From NCBI GenBank assembly GCA_033854175.1, contig JAWOKN010000214.1:1-31763 (forward strand): a stretch of DNA of 31,763 bases, given 5' to 3'. A program made the translations under genes and the position numbers. The notes under the pieces are model-generated. The model did no database searches. It was not told where the DNA came from and was given only the letters and a program-made list of their open reading frames with translations. Source of the DNA: DATKPE01 sp033854175. GTDB lineage: Bacteria; Bacteroidota; Ignavibacteria; UBA10030; SZUA-254. Below, in pieces: positions 1 to 8,881 of this stretch (positions are counted from its first letter, which is position 1; each line of letters opens with the position of its first letter).

Positions 1-85
1 ACAACATCTGTGGGTTCCTTTTCTTTTTTAAGCAGTTTTTCAAGGGTGGGTGTTAAAGGTGGGATGCGCCTGAGGTAGAATCTGA
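1..85 (+). repeat. Dispersed terminator-type repeat, family 1, copy A (cut by window edge)
   Basis: This stretch closely matches 21249-21332. It begins inside a hairpin whose right arm (TGTGGGTTCC) is followed by a T-rich run, then 'aagcagttt', then a block of 25 identical bases at 55-79 (copy B 21302-21326). In copy B the left arm is complete and the element has the form of a Rho-independent terminator plus a conserved tail of about 60 bp. On the opposite strand both copies can be read as a similar peptide (R-V/F-YLRRIPPLTP...KLLK), so a decayed coding end is an alternative. Its full left end lies outside the window. Confidence 0.7.
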
Positions 86-134
86 CAACCTTTTTGTCCC
101 TGTCGACGATAGCCTCCTGGATGACCATTCAATT

Positions 135-165
135 CAAATTCTTTCTGTAGGTCATGTGTCGGGCC
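135..165 (+). repeat. Partial copy of hairpin repeat family 2 (left arm only)
   Basis: The segment from 'caaattctttctgtag' to 'atgtgtcgggcc' aligns with the left halves of the elements at 8795-8881 and 13283-13365. Its CTTTCTGTAG is the exact reverse complement of the CTACAGAAAG right arm in the full copy at 8795-8881. The right arm and the terminator hairpin are missing here, so this looks like a truncated copy. The match is short and carries one-base gaps. Confidence 0.5.
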
Positions 166-270
166 GACGCTATCTTGACGTGCGAAAACAAATTGATTTT
201 GACGAGTTTTAGAAAGTACCCCGACTTGCACCCGAAGGATTATTAAAAATAACTGCGCAGAAACAAGTAT

Positions 271-294
271 GCCCTGACCTTTTCAGATCAGGGC
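271..294. terminator. Strong hairpin, probable terminator
   Basis: GCCCTGA and TCAGGGC arms enclose a 10-base middle that also partly pairs. CTCTTT follows on the plus strand and ATACTTGTTT on the minus strand, so it could act in either direction. With the group II intron removed it would lie about 75 bp downstream of the stop of the minus-strand T9SS cargo gene ending at 2298. It may therefore be that gene's original terminator, now separated from it by the intron. Confidence 0.55.
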
Positions 295-340
295 CTCTTT
301 GAACTGAATTGATGTAACTCGCTGATATTGTAGAGTAGAA

Positions 341-415
341 CAATAGTGTAATTATAAAATTATTTCTATTGAGCCCTCGTCAAACCGTACGAGCAGTTTT
401 CCTGCATACGGCTTT
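341..415 (-). ncRNA. Group II intron domains V and VI
   Basis: On the minus strand, positions 415-382 form a 34-nt hairpin. It opens with AAAGCCGTA, which contains the AGC catalytic triad, and closes with TACGGTTT. An inner stem GCAG/CTGC carries a GAAA-type loop. This is the ribozyme active-site element. The AGC triad argues against a typical IIC ribozyme, which usually has CGC. The following 371-341 hairpin (CAATAG...CTATTG, A/T-rich interior) is in the right place for domain VI, which supplies the bulged branch-point adenosine. I cannot fix the exact bulged A by eye. Confidence 0.85.
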
Positions 416-440
416 CCTGAACTCCAAACAACCCCAAAGC

Positions 441-1754
441 TTAAAGCCACTGAACGCGGTAATCGTAGTACAACCCAAGCACATCGTAAATATAACCGGA
501 GTTGACTCTACCTCCCCATCCATATCCACTCCGTCCTGCACGCCGTTGAATCACACGGCGTACTCGTCTATTTACATAATGCGCTATATGGTGTAGTGCG
601 TTCCCTGAGTTTCCAAGCCGGTAATAGCCCGTCCATCCTCTCAGGAAGCGATTCACATTCTCTACCTGATCTTTCGTCCTCAACGGTATCGAATGATGCA
701 CCAACTTCCGTATTCTCTCTCGGCACCTCTTCTGACTCTCCGGACTTGGATAAACCAGCATAAGCCGCTTCTTCCTCTTCCTGTCTTTCACATGATGGAA
801 CCGATATCCCAGGAAGTCCACTTTCTCCCCCTCTTCCATTCTCACTATCCGTGTCTTTTCCCGGTTAACAGTTAGACCCAGTCTGTCAATGTACCATGCC
901 AGGAGGTCTATTCCTTTCTTCAGTTCCTTCTGCGCCAGCAGAAGCAGATCGTCGGCATATCTTACCAGGTGGATGGATCCCTTACTGATGTTGCCCCATC
1001 CGCTCCGCTTGAATGCCTGATCTACCGGATTGAGGTAGACGTTTGCCAGCAGAGGGCTGATAACCCCTCCTTGGGGAGTTCCACGTTTGGCGTTCCGATG
1101 TTTCCCTTCTTCGACATACCCGCAGCTGAGCCACTGTTTAAGGACATGCAGGATTTGCCCGTCCGAGATTCGACGGGCTAGCAGCCTCATCAGTTTCCAG
1201 TGCTCAACCGTATCGAAGTACTTCTTTAGGTCAACATCGTACACTTCTATGCATCCCCAGTTCAGGTATTTGTAGATCTCCCGAATCGCTCCATGTGCGC
1301 TCTTCCGCGGTCGGAACCCATGACTTGAATCGGCAAAGTCCGCTTCAAATATCGGCTCCAGAACCATCAGGAACGCCGTTTGTACGATGCGATCACGAAC
1401 AGTAGGAATACCAAGTGGTCGCTCCTTACCATCCACTTTCGGGATATATACCCTTTTCACCGGCATCGGCTTGCACCGCTGTTCTTTCATCTCAAGCTGA
1501 AGTTCTGCGAGGTATTCACCCACGCCTTTCTTCTCAACATCCTCGACGGTCTCTCCGTCTATCCCGCATGTTCCACCGTTGGCTTTGACCCGCGCATAGG
1601 CCTCAGCCAGCATATCTGTACGGTACGTCTTGTCATACAGACTGTAGAATCGGAACTTCGGCTCGGCTTTTGCTTTGTTGTAGAGCGCCCGCTCAAGCTC
1701 CTGGAGTTTACTGCCCGTGTTTGTTAGCTCTCGCAATCCACTTCTCCTTTTCAC
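441..1754 (-). CDS. ltrA: Group II intron reverse transcriptase/maturase
   Basis: A 437-aa intron-encoded protein that helps the intron RNA fold and splice and copies it into DNA targets. RT blocks are clear: RPLGIPTVRDRIVQ near residues 112-125, HGFRPRKSAH near 145-154, DVDLKKYFD at 173-181, GTPQGGVISPLLANVYL at 225-241, and the catalytic YADD at 266-269. Domain X (maturase) follows with RFLRGWTGYYRLG near 368-380. The protein ends about 55 residues later, with no HNH endonuclease domain, so it is an endonuclease-minus type. The frame begins at a GTG at 1754. An AAAAGGAG lies 7 bases before an in-frame TTG (codon 7), so initiation there is possible. No frameshift or missing catalytic residue is seen. 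Confidence 0.95.
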   Translation of the reverse strand: MKRRSGLRELTNTGSKLQELERALYNKAKAEPKFRFYSLYDKTYRTDMLAEAYARVKANGGTCGIDGETVEDVEKKGVGEYLAELQLEMKEQRCKPMPVKRVYIPKVDGKERPLGIPTVRDRIVQTAFLMVLEPIFEADFADSSHGFRPRKSAHGAIREIYKYLNWGCIEVYDVDLKKYFDTVEHWKLMRLLARRISDGQILHVLKQWLSCGYVEEGKHRNAKRGTPQGGVISPLLANVYLNPVDQAFKRSGWGNISKGSIHLVRYADDLLLLAQKELKKGIDLLAWYIDRLGLTVNREKTRIVRMEEGEKVDFLGYRFHHVKDRKRKKRLMLVYPSPESQKRCRERIRKLVHHSIPLRTKDQVENVNRFLRGWTGYYRLGNSGNALHHIAHYVNRRVRRVIQRRAGRSGYGWGGRVNSGYIYDVLGLYYDYRVQWL

Positions 1755-2297
1755 TTCTTTGGCCGCTTGTTGTCCAGCAGAGACCCTTCCCTCCGAGGAT
1801 GTTATGCTGCGTCCTCATCATCAGTACTATGGCCTCATCCGCATCCCTGCTATCGTCCCCTCACTTCGTTTCCTTATAGAGAGGCTCTTTCCAGTCCTTC
1901 CTGAGTGGAGTGTCAGGCTCTCCTTTCAATAGCGAGGGCTTTCCCGAGTTCCGTCCTTTCCTGTCCGATCATGTCGCCGCTAATACTCCGGGGGCGCCGG
2001 CAAACCGCCTGTTCCTCTGTTCTTGGCCTGCCGGTGCTGGCTTCACCCACAAAATAGGGGTTCGCCCGCCTCTGTCTATGGTCTTTACGAAGCTACCTCT
2101 GCGTTCACTTTCGTTACGACCTGATCGTTTGCGTCACACCCTTCCAGGTGCTTTGTCGAGTCGCTTAGTACACTTCCGTTTCCAGCCGTGTACCGACTCC
2201 TCGCTATGTGGTTACAGAGTTTTACCACAGCCGGGACTTGGGGAGGAGCGCCTTCCTTCCCTCACCCGGTAAGTAAAAGGACAGCTTTTCTCGGCGC

Positions 2298-3344
2298 TCA
2301 CTTCATCAGTACGATCTTCTTCACATTCACAAACGATTTACTCGGATCACTTATACTCACCGCATCCAATTTGTAGAAGTAAATACCAGATGCAAATGCC
2401 GAAGCGTTCCATTCAACGGATTTAAAACCAGCTGGTTCAATGTCGTTGACAAAAGTTTGGACGACTTGACCCAGCAAATTATAAACCTTTAAAGAGACCT
2501 TGCTATCGGTCGGAAGTTGATATTTAATCGTACTTGATGGATTGAATGGGTTGGGATAGGCTTCTGACAGACCATACTCGATTGGAAGTTGAAGGTGATT
2601 CGAGATTACCTCCGGCGGTGCAGGGGGAAGTTCTGATATTGGGGTAATCTTGATTCCTGCAACATTTGATTCATTCACCGAAATCGATAAAATCAGTTTG
2701 CCACTCTGACTTACCTTCACCCAGTATGCCTTTCCGGGATCAATCATTTGGCTGATCTGATATGTGCCGGCCCACCCAAAGAATTGAGACGTCACGATTC
2801 CCGGTGGGTCAGACGTTATTTGTGTCGTGGATACCGACAATGAAATTGATCCAATCAAATTCCATCCTTCGCTCACATTCAGTGTATCTCTGCTTCTCAA
2901 ATATCCTGTCATCAGCAGGGTTTGCGGACGACTAAATCTTAACCAATATCCAATCCCATGTGCGAGTGTCGATTTGATTACGTATGACCCTTCGTAAGCA
3001 AATGCATTAGAGACTGCTGAAGGAAAGAGGGTTGTTTTGCTAGAGTCGCTGACGGTGAGCGGCACTGAGATCATGTCCCATCCACTACCCACAGATACAT
3101 CCACCGTGAGAGCGGTCTCAGAGAGCTGACCCAAACCCGGAATGAAACCACCCTGTAGGGTGAAATCTCCCCCGCTCCCCGATTGCACAACCGGCTGACC
3201 AATGGACGCATCCACCGAGAAAAATCCTCCTCCACCTTTGCCGCCACCATGATCGACCACGAACCAGGGCTGATTGAGTTGCTGGGACTCGGCCCTGAGA
3301 CCTACCATCATGAGTAAAACGGCAATGGAAGTTAGTATTTTCAT
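2298..3344 (-). CDS. Secreted T9SS cargo protein with type-A sorting domain
   Basis: 348 aa. An N-terminal signal peptide (MKILTSIAVLLMMVGLRA) is followed by a Gly-rich segment. A middle module of about 150 residues (from WDMISVPLTVSD, through GIGYWLRF and GWNLIGS, to KAYWVKV) is also present in the 1110-aa protein at 14973-18305, so the two are paralogous there. The last 85 or so residues are a T9SS type-A sorting domain (YPNPFNPSSTIKYQLP...YNLLGQVV...ASGIYFYKL...KKIVLMK), which directs export across the outer membrane and surface attachment. The start is supported by GAAGGAGA 7 bases upstream. The ATG overlaps the stop of the degraded reading frame before it (ATGA). No enzymatic motif is seen, so the function is structural or unknown. 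Confidence 0.9.
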   Translation of the reverse strand: MKILTSIAVLLMMVGLRAESQQLNQPWFVVDHGGGKGGGGFFSVDASIGQPVVQSGSGGDFTLQGGFIPGLGQLSETALTVDVSVGSGWDMISVPLTVSDSSKTTLFPSAVSNAFAYEGSYVIKSTLAHGIGYWLRFSRPQTLLMTGYLRSRDTLNVSEGWNLIGSISLSVSTTQITSDPPGIVTSQFFGWAGTYQISQMIDPGKAYWVKVSQSGKLILSISVNESNVAGIKITPISELPPAPPEVISNHLQLPIEYGLSEAYPNPFNPSSTIKYQLPTDSKVSLKVYNLLGQVVQTFVNDIEPAGFKSVEWNASAFASGIYFYKLDAVSISDPSKSFVNVKKIVLMK

Positions 3345-3894
3345 GGATGGTCTCCTTCTGTGGATTTCTGATTTTCAGGATGAAGATTGTCTCCAGGATT
3401 GAGTTTGTCGTTTATCTTCGTACTATTAACTACTTTATTTGTGATCGATAGATTTAGATATGTTCGTGCCAGGTCTCCTCCGGCGGAACAATCAGGGACA
3501 GCAGCTTCCGCACGCTCCGCCCGAAGCGTACAGGTGGATGACGTAAGCTCTGAGCGAGGCAAGTCACGGGAGCTGAAATCCCCAGACCACTTGTCACAGT
3601 CATCTGTATATAGTAACTTCCGAACTGAAGATCAGGTGGTATATTCGATCCGAGGATGACATGGAATGTTCCTTTGCTCACGTCAACCTGATCCTGGTTC
3701 TCAGACCACAACCGTGAACCTCCGGATAGTGAATCATAAATGTTAAAGCTGATGCGGTAATCACCGTTGGTTGCAGTTCCGCCGCCGGATATCGTGAGCA
3801 AGCCCTGATAGGATATCCGTTGTGGCACACCTCGGAAACCAAAATAAGATACGAAGACGAACGAAATCGGGAGGATGACCCTGATATTTTCCAT
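3341..3894 (-). pseudogene. Frameshifted, truncated duplicate of the 559-aa fibre-like gene
   Basis: The start MENIRVILPISFVFVSYFGF is a signal-like leader. The next 90 or so residues (RISYQGLLTISGGGTATNGD..., SLSGGSRLWSENQDQV..., GTFHVILGSNIP) are almost identical to the N-terminus of the protein at 6463-8142. At 'ggcaagtcacggg' (3557-3570) four bases present in the intact copy ('ggcaagatcgtcacggg', 7798-7814) are missing. The frame then shifts from the normal continuation, which is still recognisable in the next frame as PRSELTSSTCTLRAER versus PRSEFTSSPYSFRADS. The rest of the gene (coiled middle and C-terminal domain) is absent. One separate 3-base deletion is in frame. It lies 55 bp after the stop of the BNR gene in the same direction. 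A short truncated product is possible but probably non-functional. Confidence 0.85.
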
Positions 3895-3949
3895 ACCTGA
3901 ACTCTTCTTGTTTGTCCTGATATTCTCATCGGAACCCAGTGATTTTTCT

Positions 3950-6448
3950 TCAATGAATTCGTACAGTTCCGTTCGTCGCTTTCAAGTAGCCGCGTTTATT
4001 GATTATCATCGCCGGCTCATCGTACGTGTTTCCCTTAATTGAAATTAAAGCACCAAGGCCGTACGTGTCCACTGCTTGTTTCACGGTGGGGTATGGTTTG
4101 AATTCGCTTCCGTCGGCGTCTGGATTCGTGTACGTTTTGTCAACATAGACGATCTGCAGCGGCACACAGCGATACATGCCACGGCCGTGTGTGGCTGCAA
4201 TCAGGTGCGATGTCCCCTGCCAGAAGAGCTCTTCAACGGGAGTGTTGAGCGGTCCCTCGTTATCCGAGTTGTTCGGTGAAACATTCCAGTTCAGCCCTTT
4301 ATCATCGGAGGCAAACACCCCGAAATCGGTACCGACATAAAGCCAGGATGTCATAAGCGGATGAAATCGGACGGTGTTCACCTGGAGTGCTGGAAGATTG
4401 TGGGGAGGTGTTCCCGTCCGTTCGGACCAGTTCACACCGTTGTTGGTCGTCAGTTGCACATTTCCTGCGGAGTATCCCCCAAGCGTCACAATCACTTCAG
4501 GAATCGCCATTGGCGTCGGGTTAATGGCGATATCGGTGACAAACCGCGTGCCTCCGGGTTTGCCGGCATCAGTCCATGACGATCCGTTGTTCGTCGTATA
4601 GGAAACGAGTCCATTGTCATACCCAATCCAGATGATATTGGTATTGCTCTTATAGATGTCAATGGCGCTGCAGAACGGATTGCCGGGTCTCGGCGAACGG
4701 ATCGCATTCCAATTCGCCGCTGAATCGGTTGTGCGCCAGATACTACGTGATCCAGCGAGAAGCACATGCGAATTGTTCGGATCCATGACGAGTGGAGCGA
4801 CGAATGGAGCGTTTCCCTTGCCGACTTCGAGAAGTCCATTCCTCGCCGGGTGATAGGTCATGCCGCTATCCTGGCTTTTGTCCAGGCCGAGATACTGCGA
4901 CTCGACATACACATACTTCGGATTGGTATAGTCGATCGCTGCATACCCGCCGTCGCCATAAACGTAATTCCACCACCCCTGCGGGCCAGAGTACTGCCCC
5001 CAGGGGGGATTCAATGCATAGTAGTTGACATTGTACAGATCCTGTGTACCGCCAACAATCATGCCTCCATCTGGAGAAGCCGCGCCGCTGTAAAACTGCG
5101 TGATGCCCAGATTGTGCGCAAGATTGATCCATTCACTGTGCGGATGGATTGTGAGAATATCGTTAGTGTACTGGATACCGCCGTCGTTCCCCAAGTAGAT
5201 CTTTTTGTTTGTCACTCCGTCGTACCCGGGGGGGCTCACAATGGCATGGTAATCTCCATGGGGGGAAAACCCGGGGCATCCCCAGGCAGCCCATCCATTC
5301 TGGTAACACTGCCAATCGGTGAGATGGAACCACCCGCCCGATCCGCCATTGCTGCTTTGCATAAGATCATCGGTACCGCCAATGAGAATATAATCGGCAT
5401 CGGTCGGGGAAACCCAGAGAGCATTGTTGTCACCGTTTGCCTTGGTACCCGCCCCAGTTTCAGTCCATGTGGCGCCGCCGTTCGTCGTACGCCAGACATC
5501 GCCGTCCATCCTGTTGCTGATCGAAACATACATTATGTTGGTGTTCGTCTGAGCGATCGCCACCCGGCATCTGCCAGGACTGAGCGGCATTTTTCCGTGG
5601 GCGGTATCGCCGTCGGTTTGGCGAATCCAATTGGTATCTCCCGCCGTCGTGAAGTAGACATCTGACGCTGTACCGACAAGTATCCTGTTGACGTTGGAAC
5701 GATTGATTGCAACATCCAATACCTGCTCGTTCGAAGCCGGTGCAAAAATTCTCGTCCACTGCGATCCGCCATCCGTCGTGCGAAAAAGTCCGCCATTGGT
5801 TGCAGCCAGGAGCCTGTTTGCGCTCGCCGGATACGACACAAGCCGCGTAACAAAATGGAAGGCTGGATTCGTTGTGGTTGCCGGAAGCGGGAACCAGGAG
5901 ATTCCACCATCGCTACTTTTGAAGATGCCCGCGCCCGGGAGACCGCCTGTGATGCCCCTTCCGTACTCCCCCGTTCCAGCATACATGAATTGATTGTTGA
6001 TCTCGTCCATTGCCAGTGAAACGAAGCTGAGCATCGGAGCCAAATCAGTGGTTGGAGACCAGCTGATTCCGGAGTTCGTTGTTCTCCAGATTCCACCCCC
6101 AGGACTGGCAATCCACATCAAGTTCGGATCATTCGGATGAATGAGAATGTCCTGTATGCGGCCGCCGGCGTTTCCGGGGCCTAGCCATTCCCAGTTTGAG
6201 ATTCCCGCATCCTGCGGAGTGCGCAGTCGCCGCGCTTCGGCGACCTTGCCCTCGAGCTGCTGTTTCGCCAGGAGGACAACATTCATTGAGAAATTCCCGA
6301 ATTGATCCGTCCTCTTCTTCAACCAGTATTCGTCCCGTGCGAGGAGAGTTTCCTCGTCTTCCGCTCGTCCGGTCTGTGCCCGAGCCGCCGTCGCGACCAC
6401 ACAGACGGTGAGCAGTACGATCAACCACAATCTTTGGTGATTTTGCAT
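3950..6448 (-). CDS. Secreted BNR-repeat (sialidase/Vps10-like) beta-propeller protein
   Basis: 832 aa. A signal peptide (LWLIVLLTVCVVATAARA) comes first, followed by NWEWLGPGNAGGRIQDILIHPNDPN, typical of exported propeller proteins of the photosystem-assembly/sortilin-like superfamily. Asp-box (BNR) motifs recur: SSDGGISW, TTDGGSQW, TTNGGATW, TTNNGSSW, TTNNGVNW, SDDKGLNW. These build blades but are not catalytic by themselves, and I see no sialidase catalytic set. The C-terminal 70 or so residues (VYVDKTYTNPDADGSEFKPYPTVKQAVD) resemble the opening turn of a right-handed beta-helix of the DUF1565/pectate-lyase type. They stop after about one turn, so that domain is short or truncated. No T9SS tail is present. 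AGGGGAC precedes the ATG. The start lies 14 bp after the stop of the 559-aa gene, so the two are probably co-transcribed. Likely substrate or partner unknown. Confidence 0.88.
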   Translation of the reverse strand: MQNHQRLWLIVLLTVCVVATAARAQTGRAEDEETLLARDEYWLKKRTDQFGNFSMNVVLLAKQQLEGKVAEARRLRTPQDAGISNWEWLGPGNAGGRIQDILIHPNDPNLMWIASPGGGIWRTTNSGISWSPTTDLAPMLSFVSLAMDEINNQFMYAGTGEYGRGITGGLPGAGIFKSSDGGISWFPLPATTTNPAFHFVTRLVSYPASANRLLAATNGGLFRTTDGGSQWTRIFAPASNEQVLDVAINRSNVNRILVGTASDVYFTTAGDTNWIRQTDGDTAHGKMPLSPGRCRVAIAQTNTNIMYVSISNRMDGDVWRTTNGGATWTETGAGTKANGDNNALWVSPTDADYILIGGTDDLMQSSNGGSGGWFHLTDWQCYQNGWAAWGCPGFSPHGDYHAIVSPPGYDGVTNKKIYLGNDGGIQYTNDILTIHPHSEWINLAHNLGITQFYSGAASPDGGMIVGGTQDLYNVNYYALNPPWGQYSGPQGWWNYVYGDGGYAAIDYTNPKYVYVESQYLGLDKSQDSGMTYHPARNGLLEVGKGNAPFVAPLVMDPNNSHVLLAGSRSIWRTTDSAANWNAIRSPRPGNPFCSAIDIYKSNTNIIWIGYDNGLVSYTTNNGSSWTDAGKPGGTRFVTDIAINPTPMAIPEVIVTLGGYSAGNVQLTTNNGVNWSERTGTPPHNLPALQVNTVRFHPLMTSWLYVGTDFGVFASDDKGLNWNVSPNNSDNEGPLNTPVEELFWQGTSHLIAATHGRGMYRCVPLQIVYVDKTYTNPDADGSEFKPYPTVKQAVDTYGLGALISIKGNTYDEPAMIINKRGYLKATNGTVRIH

Positions 6449-6462
6449 ACTGTCCCCTATGG

Positions 6463-8142
6463 TTATTGGAGATTCACAAGTATCAAAACCAAGCCAGTAC
6501 CGCGTTCCAACCGGGACATCGCCTTCCCAATAATCGCACCCTGCGAGCGCTCGCGGTCGATTGCTTTCATCGCATGTCCGGGAATATTTGAAGTTGTCAA
6601 AAGATCCCCAGGTTCAATCGGTCCGACCGCCTTACAGTACACTCGGCCGGTGAGGGCAACCGCATGGGCGCCGCTTGCGACTGTTCCTTCCTGGCCCATC
6701 AACATCCCGGGTTTAATCTTGCCCGCACCGCTGATAATTCCTGCGACGCGCCGGTCGTATGCGTCACGACTCACAACGAGCTTACCTTCATGTTCGGCAT
6801 CGATGCTGACGACCATCCCCGGCTCGATTGTCACATCAGCGCTCTCGATTTCGAATCGCTCCGAAAGATCGGCACCACCGAGGATTTCCAGGCTCTGTGT
6901 ATGCGTTTCACCCACATCGTCCACCCAGAATTTGTACCCATTGTTGTAAGCGACGATGAAACTGCCTGGACTGGATCGTTGTAACCAAAGAATCTGACCT
7001 GAACTGTCGTTCTGGAAATGAGCTGTTGCCCAGGTACTTTTATTGGTTGCATAAGTACACATACCATTTACGAGATTCGTGTTTTCGAGCCTTAACGTTG
7101 CACCGTCCCGACCAGGCCCGTTCCCCGATGCATGCATTGCTGGACCCGTGCCGTTTGTTATTGCATAAAGTGCGCTGTTGTTGCTACCCGGGTTATTGAT
7201 CTCAAAGTATGCCGCTCGACCCGTGCCGGTCATCGAGCCTTTCACCGCAACCCCATTGCTACTCGTGCCTAATAGTCCAATTCCATATCCGGTATTTGCT
7301 CCCCAAACTCCTGCTGTACTTGTCCCGGCACATAAGCCACCAACACCGTATCCGCCTCCGGAATTGGTCCCCCATACTCCGAACTGTCCGGCATCGGTAG
7401 AACCTCCAAGAACTCCAATACCTGAAGCACTCAGCCCTGATAGAGCTGGACCCGAAGACTGGTTTGTCACACCAACCGTCGCCGCGCTCGTCGAAGCGGT
7501 TGCCGAGAGTGGAAGCTTCAGATTAATCGTTGCTGTCGGTCCGTTGGGATTGGAGATGTCAAGCGTGCTATTAGTGTTCTGGACTCCTTGGATGCCGGTT
7601 CCACCACCGCCCGAAGCTGTGATGATGAGTGAGTCTCCACTCGATGTGACAGTGGCACCTCCAGCTCCGTTCAGTGTGATATTATCCCTCAGTCCATTCA
7701 CACTTTTCACCACTGTACCGTTTGGGATGTTTGCCGCCTGCGCGTACAAAGCACTATCGGCTCGAAAGGAATATGGGGATGAAGTAAACTCTGAGCGAGG
7801 CAAGATCGTCACGGGAGCTGAAATCCCCGGACCACTTGTCACAGTCATCTCCATATAGTAGCTTCTATCGAACGGAAGATCAAGTGGTATGTTCGATCCG
7901 AGGATGACATGGAATGTTCCTTTGCTCACGGCGACCTGATCCTGGTTCTCAGACCACAATCGTGAACCTCCGGATAGTGAATCATAAATGTTAAAGCTGA
8001 TGTGGTAATCACCGTTGGTTGCAGTTCCGCCGCCGGATGTCGTGAGCAAGCCCTGATAGGATATCCGTTTGGGGATTTGTGGGAAACCGGACACGTAGAT
8101 GAGAAGAGAGCATAAAAACAGGAAAAATAAAATTCGTTTCAC
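6463..8142 (-). CDS. Exported fibre-like protein with conserved C-terminal domain
   Basis: 559 aa, GTG start. The signal peptide is MKRILFFLFLCSLLIYVSG. Residues about 25-120 form a domain (RISYQGLLTTSGG..., FNIYDSLSGGSRLWSE, GTFHVILGS) common at the N-terminus of large exported repeat proteins in FCB bacteria. A low-complexity Gly/Ser/Thr-rich middle (about 150-400) contains repeats such as GVLGGSTDAGQFGVWGTNSGG, consistent with a fibrous or trimeric stalk. The last 130 or so residues (DLSERFEIE..., GKLVVSRDAYDRRVAGIISG, PIEPGDLLTTSNIPGHAMKA, GAIIGKAMS) are a conserved C-terminal domain found in tail-fibre-like and surface proteins. GAAAGGG lies 7-8 bases before the GTG. It is the first gene of the minus run 8142-2298. 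Its first 300 or so bases are duplicated in the pseudogene at 3341-3894. Probable surface or adhesin-like role, inferred. Confidence 0.85.
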   Translation of the reverse strand: MKRILFFLFLCSLLIYVSGFPQIPKRISYQGLLTTSGGGTATNGDYHISFNIYDSLSGGSRLWSENQDQVAVSKGTFHVILGSNIPLDLPFDRSYYMEMTVTSGPGISAPVTILPRSEFTSSPYSFRADSALYAQAANIPNGTVVKSVNGLRDNITLNGAGGATVTSSGDSLIITASGGGGTGIQGVQNTNSTLDISNPNGPTATINLKLPLSATASTSAATVGVTNQSSGPALSGLSASGIGVLGGSTDAGQFGVWGTNSGGGYGVGGLCAGTSTAGVWGANTGYGIGLLGTSSNGVAVKGSMTGTGRAAYFEINNPGSNNSALYAITNGTGPAMHASGNGPGRDGATLRLENTNLVNGMCTYATNKSTWATAHFQNDSSGQILWLQRSSPGSFIVAYNNGYKFWVDDVGETHTQSLEILGGADLSERFEIESADVTIEPGMVVSIDAEHEGKLVVSRDAYDRRVAGIISGAGKIKPGMLMGQEGTVASGAHAVALTGRVYCKAVGPIEPGDLLTTSNIPGHAMKAIDRERSQGAIIGKAMSRLERGTGLVLILVNLQ

Positions 8143-8794
8143 GGCGGTACCCTTTCGATGAGATTTAATTTTTTTAAAACAATGGTATGAATCAAGAATA
8201 AGTTATTCACATACTTAAAATGGGGATTCTCCGTTGATTGTTAAAGAAGTTTCCGGAGAAAGAGACGAAAGCCTCGACCGGACATGGGGCCAATCGATGG
8301 CCGATTTGCCGCGACCGCTATCTAAATTCAAAGGCTATCAGACTGCGAAACACATTCAGGCTAGGTCGGTGGTATTCGGCTCTGATGCTCTTACTCCACG
8401 AACCGCTGTGTCACGACAGAAGCAACAGCTCGGGATCTTGAAATGACGTGGAGTTTTCGATAATTGTTTTTAATGTGAAAGTTCACAGTGTGAGTAAGCT
8501 GCCCCCAGTTTATCTCTGTTAAGTAAACGGCTATTTCCTATGGACTATTTAAATATTGTACCCCCAGGATTAAAACCGCAAATGAATCATAGAAAGAATA
8601 AATAGAACGGAATTGAGATAGGATAGTCCAATATAAAACCTTAAAATCCGTTTGTCAAGTATTATTTTTAAATTGGATAAACAAATCGGATATCAGAGAT
8701 ATGCCAAAAAGTGGGAATTAAGTAAGGAAATGTCCTTATTTTATAGGCGGAAAAAGCAAAAAGGAATTTGGCATATCAAAACATTATCTTTTAC

Positions 8795-8881
8795 CAAATC
8801 TTTGTGTAGTCTATGTGTCGGGCCCCCGCCACAAGTTCTACAGAAAGTCTCAAATGGTGATAAACTGTTTGAGACTTTTTA
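8795..8881 (+). repeat. Hairpin repeat family 2, copy 1 (with terminator)
   Basis: About 85% identical to 13283-13365. The first part can fold into a long interrupted stem: CTTT/AAAG, GTAG/CTAC, TGTG/CACA, CGGG/CCCG. The second part is a terminator hairpin (AAAGTCTCAAA/TTTGAGACTTT plus T run). The AAAG closing the first stem also opens the second, so the two folds compete. The paired bases differ between copies in ways that partly keep pairing, which suggests selection on structure. It lies in the intergenic region 455 bp before the histidine kinase start. No source transcript is evident. Confidence 0.75.
8844..8880 (+). terminator. Rho-independent terminator in repeat family 2, copy 1
   Basis: AAAGTCTCAAA (8844-8854) and TTTGAGACTTT (8868-8878) form a perfect 11-bp stem with a 13-base loop. 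The stem merges into a run of T. The same hairpin recurs at 13328-13362. Confidence 0.7.

Larger units (their letters stand above)
335..2265 (-). mobile_element. Group II intron with encoded reverse transcriptase
   Basis: The element reads on the minus strand. Its likely 5' end is the GTGAG at 2265-2261, a close variant of the GUGYG consensus. The first 500 bases look like structured domain I sequence (for example 'gtcgtaacgaaagtgaacg' near 2120-2100) and hold no gene. The RT ORF lies at 1754-441. A canonical domain V is at 415-382, followed by a domain VI-like hairpin with CAATAG/CTATTG arms at 371-341. The 3' end is placed near 335-340 and is uncertain by several bases. The total of about 1.93 kb is normal for an ORF-containing bacterial group II intron. 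It sits between the stop of the 2298-3344 gene and a terminator-like hairpin and interrupts no recognisable ORF. It looks intact and possibly mobile. Confidence 0.88.

Noticed and set aside
40..231. 63-codon minus-strand frame at the left edge
   Set aside because: It runs through parts of two dispersed repeats and has no protein character or start signal.
3341..3562. 73-codon frame with ATGA overlap to the T9SS gene, considered as a separate gene
   Set aside because: Its first part is the frameshifted continuation of the duplicated fibre gene, and the rest covers the spacer and ribosome binding site of the next gene.
4766..5665. 299-codon plus-strand frame
   Set aside because: It lies entirely opposite the BNR propeller gene, whose minus-strand product has repeated Asp-box motifs, a signal peptide and good context; the plus product has no domain character.
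7178..7858. 226-codon plus-strand frame
   Set aside because: It is antisense to the 559-aa fibre-like gene; the Pro/Val-rich product is the mirror of its Gly/Ser/Thr-rich repeats.
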